Of a DNA stretch of 64,000 nucleotides, positions 1-14,100 are shown in pieces. The DNA is from Daphnia pulex (lineage: Eukaryota > Arthropoda > Branchiopoda > Diplostraca > Daphniidae): NCBI RefSeq assembly GCF_021134715.1, contig NC_060023.1, positions 3,224,001 through 3,288,000 on the forward strand, read 5' to 3'. The translations under genes were made by a program, and so were the position numbers. Numbering within the stretch: the first letter of the stretch is position 1; every line of letters begins with the position of its first letter. The notes under the pieces were generated by a model, which saw only the letters and a list, made by a program, of their open reading frames with translations, had not been told where the DNA came from and did not search any database.

Positions 1-3000
1 ATAGTATAAGGAAAACGATGTGACTGGATTGAATTCACATCGAGATGTGCACTCAACGATCAACGGTCATCACCTTCGCTTCTCATCAAGAAGATCCGTG
101 TTCAAATCCTTGTGTATCCCATTGTGCCTCCAATTGTATCGTCCCCCCTCCCCCACTATGCTATGTAATCTCTCTCTATGTTCGTCTGCTCCGTATCTGT
201 ATGCTGCTCAATGTTTCCAACCCACCCGCTATACCCAGCTAGTAGATCTCTCGACTGGCAGGTGCCACGACCGACGACATCGTGTTATCAGACATACCCA
301 AGCCTTACGTCTTTAGAAGTTGACGGTAGTCCCGATCCAGTAAGGCGAAACAGTATGCATACACACCGGCATAGGAGCGTAGGACCGAGTCCGAGCAAGT
401 TCTCAAGCATTCCAAATTCCTCCCCTTTTAATTTAAAATTTACAAAGTCCTTTTTTATTGAAAACATCCTAATATACTAACAATAAACGTCACATACTCG
501 CTATGTCTTTGGGACATCACCCAAATATTATGCAAATTTTGGTTCTTATTTCTACGCAGATTTCTCAAAATTGAATAAGTTTTCAATTGTGAGGATGACC
601 ATATAATTTAGCAATAAAAATGTGAACGAAAAATAGAAAATGAAGAAGGAGCAAGAAGGAAGTAGCGCAAGTAGAACAGACTCAAGTTCTTTCTGTGGTT
701 TTTTTTCCTAGAACTTTGATGATCTGATACATGTATACGTCGTATATAGCTAATCTCAATGGGGTTCCATTTGACTTCGACCCGATCCCCCTCTGTTCTC
801 TTTTTCTCTCGACTTCTCGTAAAATTCCACCACATCAGTCCAGCCTCTGCCTCTCTTAATGGATTGATAATTATGGAATTTTTCATGTCTCGGTCGTTCG
901 AGTGCAAGAGCAACGGCAGCAGATGCGCTGCCGTGCGCAGCCATATAAATAAAGACGATCACTACCCGTTCTCGAAGGAAAGAAGGAACAACACGAACGC
1001 AACACTGCTGCAACAGAAAATAGAAGAAAAGGGAAAAACGGAGAGATAAAGAGGAGAAAAAAAAGCCAAATAGAATTTCATTCAAGTGGCTCGTAAATTC
1101 GACAGTCGTAATATTGTGGGTTCCTGCTGGCTGCCGTTTGGTCCTGTTGTTGCTGCATCTCTTTGGCTACGGTAATGACAGCTAATGAGTCGCTTGTTTG
1201 TTCTTTAACGATCTTCTGCAGCGGTCAAACCAATGGACGAAACATCCATCGAAGACCCTCAAGGGCTTCATCAGGTCTCCTCTCTTCTTCGTTTTTCTTC
1301 TTTTTATTTCTCTTTCATGTCTCGTCTCGTTGTTGTGGTCCGTTGTGTTTCCACCTGCTGGGAAACCGTCATCAACATAACTCCGTGGAGTTTGAATGTT
1401 CTATTCAACTTGGATTTTTTTTTATGAAAGAGCCAGAAAGAGAGAAGAAAGAAAGTGAAAGAGACGAGTGAGCCAGTACAAACTTTGATCGATGGGCATT
1501 CGAGATATCGCTCTTGCCCTCTCTCATATTCTCTCAGATTGTCTCTTCTTATCGTAACAAGTGCTCGAATTCACAACATTTACTGCATACCTGTTGTGGA
1601 GATCCCGGGGCCATTTGGCCATTGTCGACTTCAGTGAATGGCCAACTTTTCATGATCCAACTCTACAGATATACAATAACAATTTTTATTATTTTGAAGA
1701 GAGGAATTTCAGGCGATGCAACATGCTAGAGTGAATGAAACGTTAATAAAAATATATTTTGATGTGTTCCAAGGGCTTTATTTTGCTGATTTTCTAAATT
1801 TGCAAGGAGAACGAATAACAGATGACTTTAATCGTTTAGATTTTATTTCAGTTTTAAATCAACGAAACAGATGGATGGATACAACGTACCAACGGAAAAT
1901 CAACAGACAAACAATCAACAATTTGTGTAAAAAAAAACATGAAAATTCATCTTCTGAAAAATGAGAAAAAAACGAACCAAACATAGTCCATAGACCACCT
2001 AGGAAAAAACAGTCGTTAGGTTTTTAAAATAAAAAAAGTAAAAACGAGAAATGCCGGAGGTATGAATCACCAGCACGCAATGCACCACCAGTCCACCACA
2101 CACAAAGCAGCAACCAGTAAGAACAACAACTCTGCATACGTGATGAGTATCATTATAAATCCATAAAGGTGATCTTCAAGGGGAAAACAACAAGGCAAAG
2201 GAAAACAATTGGACAAGAAACAAACAAAAAATGTACCCACAAATGCAACGCAAGAAATAATACTCGGATTGTCGGATCAAATGTGTGCCGGTTGCTGGAA
2301 ACGATTTCATTTGGAATTTGGGGCAGAATAAAAAACAGAAAAGAAAAAAAAGAGATTAGAGCGGGAAGAAAAAAATTTGAAACTGCCAAGCAAAAGATAT
2401 TTCAATTCAATTTCGTTCCTGAAATATGCCGGATAAAATAGTCTAACTTAAACTCATCGTTATTTCGAGGGGTTGTAATCGTCGATGATCGAACGTGTAA
2501 TTTGAAATTTTAAAAAGGTTTTTACTACAGCAACCTGTTTGCGTCTGTTTGCATTTATAATAGAGGGTTGGTTGGTTTGTTGTATTGGTGTTTATTGAGT
2601 GATCATTTCTGATGATGGGAAGATGCGCATGTCGTAATATTCTGTGGATGAGTTTGTTTACAAACAGCGTGACGACGAGATGTGCATCCAAAAAGAGACG
2701 ACCAAAAAATAAAAAAGGGAAGAATGAGAAAAGAGCGAGGGAAGAGCAGCGGGAGTGACGGAGTCGTCGCCGACGTCTTCCATCATCAGACAAGAAGATG
2801 ACATCGTCGCGCACAAAAAAAAAGAGACAGCGCAACAGAAAAGAAAACAACATCAACAACAACAAAATATAAAGTCGGCGAGATGAAGTACGTTAGTAAT
2901 TTCAAGGATATTTTTGCCTCTTTTCTTTTCTCCTCGTCTGTTCTCGTCGAGTCGAGTCACGAAGTGTTCAAGACTTTTGAGAAAAAGAATTCGAGAGAGC

Positions 3001-6000
3001 TGAAATGATGAAGGACCCGCCCTTTTTATATAGGTAAAGTGAACGAACCAAAGATTACACACACACAGCTGTCTCTCTATTCCGACTTAAAGTGGATACA
3101 AAGTCGGCTCTTTCTCTATTATCTCAATCGCCAAGGCCCGGATGAGATCTCTGTTGTGGATGTATATAAATATCTAACAGTAGTAGAAGATAGATAGAAA
3201 CATCACAGTCCAGACGCCCGACATGTCCAACTCTTTTCTTTTTTCTTCATCCCGATTTCTTCCCCCACCTGCGATAGCAAGGCGGCGGCTCTTTTACGTA
3301 AGGCGGCGTAACTCTTTTCTGCCTCATCTTCTTATATAAATAACCAAGATTTTTCAAAATACATCATCAGGCGATTTCTTTTTTCCTGTTTCTTTTTTTG
3401 GATAATCATCGGGGTACCAATTGTCCCGGTTAAAAAGGAAATAAAATTTTGGAGTCTAAGTCTTTTAGTAGCCCGCCCAAGTGGTTACTGTCGAAAACGA
3501 AAAAGTATTAGGAAGCGAAATGAAAAATTTCGAGGACAGGTCGCTATTAGTCGACTGAGACCCACCCGTTTTGTCACTAGGGAACGAAGCAGAAAGATAA
3601 TGGATGCAATAAATGGAGGAGAGAGATTAATAGACCCTATAGAATAGACACATCAAGACTTTACAGGGAAATAGAATTTTTTTGCAGACTACTAAAAAAA
3701 CAGCACCTTTCTCTTTTCAAATGTTTTAACGACTCAATTATTTTGACGATTAATTTAACTGGTTATTTTCATACCGTCAAAATAATGAACTGTCATTTCC
3801 AGCGTTTTTTTCCAGCTGATTGCACTGAATCAAACCCTTGGATGGACATATGACCGGTTTTTGCTATCGATTCGCCACGCTCTTAGTGACACCGTGGAGG
3901 TATGCCAAAAGGAAATTTAAAAATAAAACAATTTCACTTTTGTTTTGTTGTGCTTTCATTATTTGCTATTGAGTGGTTAGGTTGTCTGTTACTCTGTTCT
4001 AGTTAGTGGCCGACGATATGAAACCAAAAAACGCAGCACTTTGAACTATATTTGGGCATCCAGTTCACGTCGTTTCACGCCGCCGCTTTCATCCAATTTA
4101 TCTATTTGCTTTTACTTTCCGTTTATTCCGGATTTTGGGACATTTTGTAATGATTCATCCATTACGCACGACTTGTTTCCCTTTTCAACAAACATTCGAT
4201 TTGAACCTTTGAACCTGCAGTGATTGGATGGAAGACGATTACCATATTATTAATAACGCGAACAATTCCCATGATTTTCTCTCTTTTGTACGATAAAAAT
4301 GGCTCTCCCCCGCCTCGCACCTTTAACTTTATTGATATGCAAAACATAAAAACATGTTCGCTCTCGCAGCAGGGAAACTCATGCGAGATGATGATTTCTT
4401 CCCCTTTTTTTCTTTGATTTTCCTCGATGTCGACGGTCGTCGGTGGCATTTTGGCTGTTTTTTGGAAGCTGCTATATAGTAATTCCGTTACTCGCTTGGT
4501 CTGACGAGATAACCACTTTATTCAATTTCTTGTCTATAGTTATGATTAGGTTTTTATTTAAGGCACTTGCTGTGTTGTTTTGCTTGTTCAACATTTACTT
4601 GGCCGCTATTTAAAAGTTGGGGAATTCGTGACAAAGTGGCGTTAAAAAAAATCTCAAATGTTTTAGAAAAATGGAGGCTCGTATAGAGAAAATAATAGTT
4701 GGTTGTGAATAATGAACGCAGTACTACACCAGGGTCTCTTTCTTGACTGACGGGCGTGATATGCTGCGTGTAATGAGAAGTACGTGATCCGACTGCGCCA
4801 TGCCCACGTTCACATTAGGTGAGACCTGCACTCAAGTTGGAGCTGAAGACTTGAAAGAGAAACTCTGCTGGCAAAGCAGATGAAGAATCAAATGTATAAA
4901 AGCTAGTTGGCTGGTTGAAAGACGTGGTGTGTGGTCACTTTGCACTTTCTTCCTGATCCTCAGAACTCTGTCCTGTATGAATGGAGTGTTCATTTTGGGG
5001 TCAAAGTCGAACGAAAGAAAATATGAGAGAAAGCTTCGCCAGACAACGTCCAGTTGAGTATTTTACAACTGTCGGCAGTCTCAACACCAAGTAATTTATG
5101 ACTTGCGCGCTTCTTCTCTTCATTCCCTGACCCTTTACCTACTTCAGTTCTTCTTCTTATGTAAGAACTAATATGCATAAAATAAGGAAAAAGAGAAAGG
5201 GGTGGACATTTAAGTGCTGACCACGAATGGTTTCTTTTTGTACAAAGACGAGAAGAGTTTAGATTTAACAAAACCTTTTATTACCGGTATCTCTGACGCA
5301 GAAGAGGAGTCGGATGACTGTATAAGCGCAGGTTATGAAGTACGACAAGCTAATTTATTTCAAGGTACTGACTGAGTGGCAACTAGAAGTATCATTTTAC
5401 CCCGTATTGTATATAATTTTTGTTTCCAGAATTTTAAAAAATCATCTTACTTATAGCCATATCATTTTCTTTACAAAAATTATTCGGTAAAATAACTAAA
5501 CGCGTATTTTGTCTAGGATGAACAATCATCAGTTTCCGCAATGCTTGACCGAACCTTTTCCGTAAATTCTACGAATTTATGTGCAATTATTTGATCCGCC
5601 TTTTTTTAGAATGAACATAGAATATACGATAGGAGATGGAAAAAGATAGCACATTGGAATAAGTCACATCCCAAAAGTAATTCCTCCTATTACAAAACAG
5701 GGCGGGGATCAGCTAGCGCGTTCTGACTGTTTGACGTCTTCTCGGGATCGCCCAATGTCTATCGACTTAAATACACACGATTCCTGCCATGCACTAAACT
5801 CTTAATGCAAATGCACATTATAATCAGGAACTATAGTCTGACAAAGATAGCTATAAGTGCCTAAACAAAACAAACGTGTAAATCGAAAAGCAACAAGAGA
5901 TACTTGAAACCAAACCCAACTTTAATAATAGTAAAAGAAAACAAATGAGATGATTCTGTTTTTAATATACTTGAAAACCAGAACAAATGCGTTGATAAAA

Positions 6001-9000
6001 AGGTATTTTTACTCTACGCAAACAGTATACTATCAATATTAGAGTACAATAATGTATACCGAGAAAAAGAGAGTCGGTTTTCATCGCTCATCATGGATAT
6101 ATTGTATAACGTCTATGGCGCTATGCGATGCCAGATTCTCCGACTCGAGAACTCCCTCGACACGGGCGGGACTCGATGCTCGACGCACACAATCAACAGA
6201 CAAGGGACGTTGATGGATCCGATCTATATTAGACTGGCCTGTATTTATACTTTGTAAATATAGCGAGCAAGAATCAAAGGAGACGAGATATCCATATCAA
6301 TGATGTAGGCCCAAGACGAAGGGGAGAAATGTTTATACATAAGCAAAGGCAGAGCCTTGAATGGCTAAAGAAGATCCCGATCTTCATGAATAGCTGGCGC
6401 GATAAATAAAAGTACGGATCGGAAAAAAGCCGGAATCTATTGCGCGTGATTGACTGATTCCCTTTTCATTCGCTGTTGAATAGCGCGAATCTTTTCAAGT
6501 GATTCAAGGGCCGAATTGATGAGACTTGAGCATCGAAATTCATTTAGAAGACTCAATGCCAACGTCTTTTGATGAGTTTAGCCTTTTAAGTGTTTCTCTT
6601 TGATGCAGCAAATTGAAAATGGGCAGAGTCCATTTCGTCTTCTTCCGCCGCTTCCATCGGCGGACGTACACAAAACCCTTTCGCAGTTCAATGCCGCCGT
6701 CTTGAAAGAGCCAGAACTTTGCCGCTCTCATCACACACTTGTATAAACTGGCGCTCATAGGTGTGTACTTCAATACCTTGGACCTTTAGACCGAAGTTGT
6801 TTATCCATTGAAACGGCTCCGCCGACGGGGAGGCGAAGAAATGCGTTCACGCCGTCGTAAATTGCAGCACTCCCCTCTCCCTCGCATCGTCTCCGCCCTG
6901 CAGTGATGTAAGCATGCGTCGAAGAAGATCATTTTCTTAAAAGATTTAGTTTAAAGGCGATTCCGCTCTTAATCATTTTATCATAGTCTTCTATTCCGAG
7001 TTGTATAGGCCCGACAAACGCGACCGCTCCCGCGTTAGTTCTTTCATAAAAATGTATCCCGTGATCCCTGCCCGTCTACGTTGCTCTATTTCACATACAT
7101 CAACGTCTTTGCTTTCATTTCAATTTCAGGCGGAATATATTCCCAATTTTGTTTATGTGTAGGACCAAAAGGGATGACGTTCCTTTTACACCGAGACTTT
7201 TTTTTTCATTCCGAATTACCACATGCAACGTCTTACCCCAGTACATTTGAACACCTAGACAAAGAGTACACACAGTGTAATACACAAATAGATAACATTT
7301 TAATTCTGTAATAAAATTAATGAAGACGAATGGATATACATTTTCGGTGAAGCACCTGCCAACATTTCCCCTGGTCGCTGGGCAGCTGGGCAGTTCTTGT
7401 TTCACAGAATATCCAATCTCTATACGTTCGTCGTATTATACACAATATCAGAATTCATCCTAAGAGAAAGACTAAACCAAACCACAGCAGTATATTATTT
7501 TGGCATGGCAGAAATAAAATGCACAAGAAGAGTTTCAAGTGACCGCCCAGTGTTCGTCTCGATTGTTGTGTTATCAGAAAACCTATACTCGACATTTTGT
7601 GGTCGAAGCTTTTTTTGTTTTGTTTTGATCGCCTTTTGTTTAGATATTGTCTGTTTGGGAGACTTTCAGGTCGTGACTGTTGGATTTTGTTATGTTAGTG
7701 GAAAAACAAGGAAAGGATTTCTGTATATGTTTCAGTTTCATTACAGAGCGGGCGTATCAATATTCGTTGAAATAACCTGGGTGATATGAACCAGAAACTG
7801 AGACGGGGGAACGTGAACTTCATGGTCGTACATCGTATACCCGTCCGTTCTCTCCGAATCCCGCAGAATTTTCGAATCGTGATTGCCGTCCATCCATCCA
7901 TCCTTGCTAGACAGTAACAACAACATTACTAAAGGGAAGTGGGTTGAGGTAACTCGACCGCCAGCCCCAACGTCTAGCAATTCCAAATGAGAAACTAAGG
8001 GAGAAAGGAGAGTTCCTTGATTGAATTGTTATTTAGAAGAAAGAACGACTCGAGTAGTTTCCTTTAATTTTTTATTTTATCTCTACCAAATGTTCTTGTC
8101 GATAGAACATGATTAATAGTTGATGCGGTAGCCAATTCACGAAGCCACCGAGTTGAGGTCTTTCTGATAAGAAATTTAAATTTTGATTTCCGCCCAGTCA
8201 GAAAAAGGGAGTTATTAGAAAGAAAGCAGATACAGTCAGACTAAGAGATGCCACTGAGGTGTAGAATGAGAGGATGTCGGAATAAATAAAAAGCAAGAAA
8301 CTGTCGAGTCAGCGAACGTCAATTAAATTCTCGGTGGGAGTGTCTTCTACGAAGTCTCTGAAAAAGGGGAATAATTCGAGAAAAGGTTTACTTTAATACA
8401 GGACCTAATGATTTTCTAATAATTGTCGCCCTCAAAAACTGCAAGTTTAAATTGCTGATGACTCCTTGTTAGCATTTTTCTCAAACAGAAACTATATAAA
8501 AAATCTAATTTACCGAGCACTTTACCTCTTATTGTTTTTCTTGTTTTTTTTAATATTCAGAGATATTATTTTTTTAACCTTCACTCAAAGAAATTATTAT
8601 ACAGTCAGTAGCTGAATAAATGAATTTTTCTTTTTTCTTTATTTTAATGAATGGACAAGATTCTGGTTCTGACTGGACCGGACTTGACGCAACGTGTGGG
8701 TAAGAGTTTTAATAGTGGCCCAACCATTTCAATCGATTACTAATAGGTATCGCACAGTCGTTATTCTTATTTCGATTGGCAGCTCAAATTACTTTTTCTT
8801 GTCTTGGTTGTATGATGCAGTGGCATCACTTCCTCTGATGCTCGCAGCAGTTCCAATCCCCGGTCCTCGTCGGCTTTGTTAATGAGGCGTGTAAAAAAAC
8901 GTGCCCAACGTTACAACACATCCTTCCTCTTTCTCTTTCTCTCTGATGCCACCCCAGTGGTGTGTCTCTTTCCGAGTCGAGACTCGCGTTATCCGATTGT

Positions 9001-12000
9001 CATAAAAAGTCCAACCGGAAAAGCCGTCACAGCAGACTGCTGAATGTATGTGTACAGTTATGTCTGCGTAGCGATAGACGTACCGTACAAAAAATCATAA
9101 ACATAAACAGTCGTTTTTTTAGATGTGCTATATTGTATATGTGGATACTCTTAGAACATGTTGGACAAGGAAAACAACAGCAGAGACAGCGCGAGAGGAG
9201 GTCGAATAAAAATTTTCATTTTTATTATCAAAGGAGCTGGAGCTTGACGAGTTATGGGAGAGAAGTGAATTGGAACTTTTTCCTACTTAGAAATGAGAAA
9301 ATGAAATTCAATTACAGGAAAATTATGAGCCATTTTCAACTGGGGAAAATGTGCCGTTAATGTCGGGCACCTCAAATGGAGAAGATGTAGCCGAGTTATT
9401 ATTAAATTTTCCAATTGAAATTACGACCACAAAATGAACAATATGAAACGAATATAAACGGAATAGTTGAACAGTGAAGTAGGTAAATGAGACTATCCCC
9501 CAAGACGTTTGTTTATTTCATTTGCGAAGACTTTTATTTGTTTTCCTCGTCAAAAAATTCCCAAAATGGGTCGACTCGTTTCATTTGCATGAGGTTGTCC
9601 GTCTGTTCCTGACTCTTTTTTAGTTTGCGACACAGTACCGTAGAGCTCCAGACAGATAAGTGTCGATTCTGATACTCAAATGGAGATAAACGAAAGACAT
9701 CACGAAGCGGACGCTCCGACAGAGTCCTCGCGTTTCTTTTGGCGTCGTCAATAAAAGAAATGTTCTCTTCACGAGCGAAACAGCAAAGTTGAATTGATTC
9801 CCGTCGCTATTTAAGGTTGGCGTCTGCGTCCCAAGAAAAAAAAACGAATACGAGTAACGATAGACAACGTTTTGAATTTCTACGTCGCCGTTATTTTTAG
9901 TTCGTTTAAAATTCGACGTTGATTATACGTCCAACTTGGGCCGAATATAGCCTCAGACATTTTCGAGTTTTTGTGTGACAAAATAGTCGATGATATGCTC
10001 CGTCAGACACACTCGATTGAATCGAGAAAAAAAAATCGTAAAAGTGAAATTGGACGGAGGAGGAAAGGAATGAGGAAAAATCTCTATGGACAAATTTTGA
10101 TAACCGACTAGACTCCCCATTCCACATGATAGTAATTTGGAGTTGTACTGGCGTTGGAAGGATGACGCTGCGGGATGCAAAATATCTTCTATTACGTCAG
10201 CCACTTTCTTCTTCCTTGTTCGTCGTGATGGCAGCAGTCGAATAATTACAGAAACGACTGGATGGCGTTACACGACGCACTTCATCACTGCGCATAGGGC
10301 CCACAGGCCACACGTTTTGCTTGTACTGTTTGTAGAATTTGGCCGTGTCCATTTCCTTCCTTATCTTTTCTTTTCTTCCCATTCGTCCCTCATTTCTTTT
10401 CATATCCTTATTTCCCTCTCTTTCTCAGCTTCTTCTGAATTGTGATGATATTTCATTTCCCTGCCACTTTATCGTTTTATAAACTCTTCAGTCGAGTCTA
10501 TATTCAACAACCAACTGACATGGCCAAGCTCACATGTGCTGCTGTGCATGAAAGACGCTGCGCTCCCGATAAGGAGTGCCTCATTCACGGTCACCAGCAG
10601 GACGGGCCACTGCTCCTTTTTATTCCTCCTGCAGTGAGTCAACTATCGTCTGAAACATCAAAGAACTGAAAATATGAAATATATTTTGAAGCCCTTCTCT
10701 CTAGACCATATACGAGGAACAGTATATCCTTTCCGTCAGAAAAATCCAAGAAGTGAAAACTGAAAAGGTCGCGAGGCTGACAAGAATTGAGGGTCAATTA
10801 AGAGTTACGCTCCCATTCGTCTCATCAGGTGGTTTGCAAGCGAGTCAAACCTTGCCATAAAGTTTATCCGAGAAGGAAGTTTATTTTTATTTTTTAGAGA
10901 ATACGAGACGACGGGATGTTTACACACAAGTGAATTGTGAATGCCTATCGTCGTTTGCTGGAGACTTTTGATCGTAAATCTATTTACAGTGCTGGGTGAT
11001 CATTGGTGATCATATATGGTGATGTGTGTGTATGTGTGTGTATGTGTGACATCATCTGTCAAAATGATTCAAGAAAAAATAAACAAAACGAGAAACAAAC
11101 AAAATGTTGAAGAAACGAGAAGGAAAGGCGCGCGTGAGAAACGCCCAGCAATGAAATACGACGCGCTCGTTTCACTTCGGCCATCGTCGACGCTGGCGAT
11201 GCCGTTTCACATCAAATCGAAAGAGGCGAAGGATTTTACAAATAAATTCTCCTTTAGGTCGTATAGTAGGAAAAATTGCGCTACGTTACAGCCGCTACAG
11301 CTGGCACTGCTGGTCGTTACACAACGGTCTCTAAATCCCACCCATCCAAACAGGTTAAACCGACGCCGGCGTTTCTTTTTTTTTCTCTCCGTCGTGAGGA
11401 TTCTTTGTTGTAGATGAGGTTATATATAAGGCATCTGTTTACCTTTATACCGTATACAAACAATCGCAATAGATATATGACGCCTCAATATGAATTGCAA
11501 ATTTAATCAACTCAACTTCTTATCCTCCAGCAAAACTGTTTGGCTCTCCTTTTTTCCAAAAATTCAATTTTATCTTCTGGAAACCCCAGGAAAATCGATG
11601 ACTCATAGATCCAAACTGGCTCTTCTTTGTATATTTTTGTCTTTAATCCGATTACACTTAACGTATGCATAAAAGAAAATTGAAAAAAGGGTGCGGGATC
11701 CACACCCCACTTTTTAAGCTTATAGAGACTTTTGGAATTGGAAGAGAAGGCAATAATCAAACTGACTGGTTTCTTATCTTTGGTCGTTAAGCCATCTGTC
11801 TGAAGTATATGAAATTCTTATTTTGTTATTTACGGTTTTAAAAATGTTGATTAAGTTGAGTCAGCTAATAAGGAAGGTAAATACAAAAAAAAAGTTTGAG
11901 AAACAAGGCTTGAATATGATTGGTGATTGCTGCGTGGGGCTTCGCCTGTGAGTGAGGGGTAATCTGGCCAGTACTCGGCAGTTGGGTCACGCGTGATCGG

Positions 12001-14100
12001 TGCGGACGCAACCAACTCTTGATGCGTTTATTCCGGCCGCTGGACTGGAAAATATTCAACTTGTCCATGTCCTACGCACTCACGTATTATGGAGAAGTAT
12101 AGCAGCAATAGGCGAAGAGAAAAGGAGAGTGAACGAACGAACCAAGGAGGGAGGAAGGAAGGGAGCCGTTCACAATTACCAAGTCTATTGTCGACAACCG
12201 CCGACCTGTGAGGCCTCCCTCAGTCCCTCTCAGTTATTCTGTTCCGTCCATGGCGGCAACACGCACAAAACAACGCCCCACCCCACACTACTGACACACA
12301 AAATGAATAAATAATAAAAATCAGCTTTCAGCTTATTCCTCTTCTATCGACTCTATCGACTCTAGACCCACTCCAATAATTCGGTTGATTTTTTTATGGC
12401 GTTTTTTTTTTGTCTCTCATCCCGTTCTGTTTAGACAATAAATATCCACAGAAAAATAAAGAGACGAGGTAACCCCTTTAGAGGATGAAAGGGGCGCAAT
12501 GGAACAGACGGGAAAGATCGAAAGTAAACAACCGCCGAGTTAGACCCTTGGACTCGGTGTCAGCAGTGCGCTACATGTGCGCTTGTCAATAAAGAAAGAA
12601 AGTCGAGACTTGTATGTACAGTGGGTGTTCTATGTCGGGTCCCTTATTTCTATATCCAATCACACCGCGACGTTGGCGTCGCTTCTTTTTCAACGAGATA
12701 AGGGAACGGATGGATCCTCACGGCGCCCGTTGAGCTTGGCGTAATGGAATACAAACAAGAAGATATAAGAGGGGAGCTCGACGGCATCAAGCCCTCCAGT
12801 CTTTATGAAAGAACAACACACTCGCCTATTATGTGTACCAAGTTACAGTATAGACTATAAGTATAATATGCGGCGATATAGTCGCATCCATCCATCGATC
12901 AACAGAGTGCCGAGTAAAATGGGAAAAAGATAAAGTATAGAAAAATATAACGAGACCTAGTTCATAGGTTATACCTACTTTTTCTATTTCCAAAGGTTCT
13001 TCTCATAAGTGTAGTCGTGAGTTTTACTTGTAGCGCTTTGAGCCAAATATTTGGAAACGAGACCAACAAGTATCCCGTCCAACCGCCGTGTGTGGTTCAT
13101 GTAAATATCATCCGAGATCGGTGAACTCGGCAACGCCCTTGGGTTTTTATAAATAAGAACAATGGAGAGTCTTCCATCTTCCATTTTTCTCCTCGGATTT
13201 GATTTTTTTTTCTTCTTTCTTTTCTTTTCTTTTTGTAGTTGATGTGCTTCAAGAGCAAAGGACAGAGACTATAGGGGGGAACGAAGGAGAGAGTTTGGTG
13301 CGTATAAATTATGAACATTAAATAGGCCGGGAGTGATGAACGAGCCATCATCCACATCAGGTGGTCTCCGCGTGTGAAAGCAGCAGACAATCTACGCAGT
13401 CGCAGGCAGACAAGCGAAGCCCATCCGAGAGAAAAAGAGGAAGAAGAAGTGAATGAGTGATGGACTATTGTTATTATATGTATCAGCGGTCAGCCATCAG
13501 CACCAAATTTTCCAAACGACTCGAGACAGGAGATCGGGAGCGCCATCACCGTCGATTAAGTGCAGCACGGAAAGCGGGCTGGAAGTTTGGAACCCCTTTT
13601 TGGATTTTCAAATCCATTTAAATATAAATTGATCAACAGTCGTTAAAAATTGGCTTTCCCGCTTCGACGTGAACGGGGTGATGGGGTCTGTCTGTCCGTG
13701 TGGGTTATTTGCTTTGCATAATAGCCTCCAGGTTTCGTATTTTTCCTTTTCTTCGCTTCACTTGATAAAACTGGCCGGAAAAATTCCCCTTTTTTATTTT
13801 TAGTGTTTACCATTTTAAAAGAACAGCGCATAGTCTCATGTAAAAGGAATGAAAGGATATGGATCGGCGTGATGCCAACACCTCGATCCATTCGATTCCC
13901 TCGGAGAGGATCTAAATGAATTTATAGGAAAAAATGGATATTCGGTTTACTGAGCAGACAGGGGGAGAACTGGGAGGCGCCTGATGGAACACCTCCTTCC
14001 TCACCGTCGTCTTCCATCGCCGCTTGTTTATTTCTCTTGGTGTTATTTACAATGGCGGCATTGAGTTGGATTTTCTTCTTCTCATCCGTGAAATCTGTAC
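1..14100. other. Long stretch with no supportable gene
   Basis: I see no conserved protein, signal peptide with plausible mature chain, tRNA or rRNA here. Open frames are short, overlap on both strands and are rich in F, S, K and R, as expected from pyrimidine and purine tracts. Scattered TATA-like strings and A/T-rich runs occur but cannot be tied to a transcript. The stretch could be intergenic DNA or a long intron or UTR of a gene outside the window. Confidence 0.6.

Noticed and set aside
2883-3008. 41-codon frame starting MKYVSNFKDIF with a weakly hydrophobic start
   Set aside because: This length is common by chance, with no clear cleavage site or conserved motif.
7397-7789. 130-codon F/V-rich frame
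   Set aside because: Hydrophobic composition follows local T-richness. No regular membrane pattern or family match.
11598-11672. Short frame ending in a signal-peptide-like stretch (LALLCIFLSLIRLHLTYA)
   Set aside because: It stops immediately after the hydrophobic run, and no partner exon could be found.
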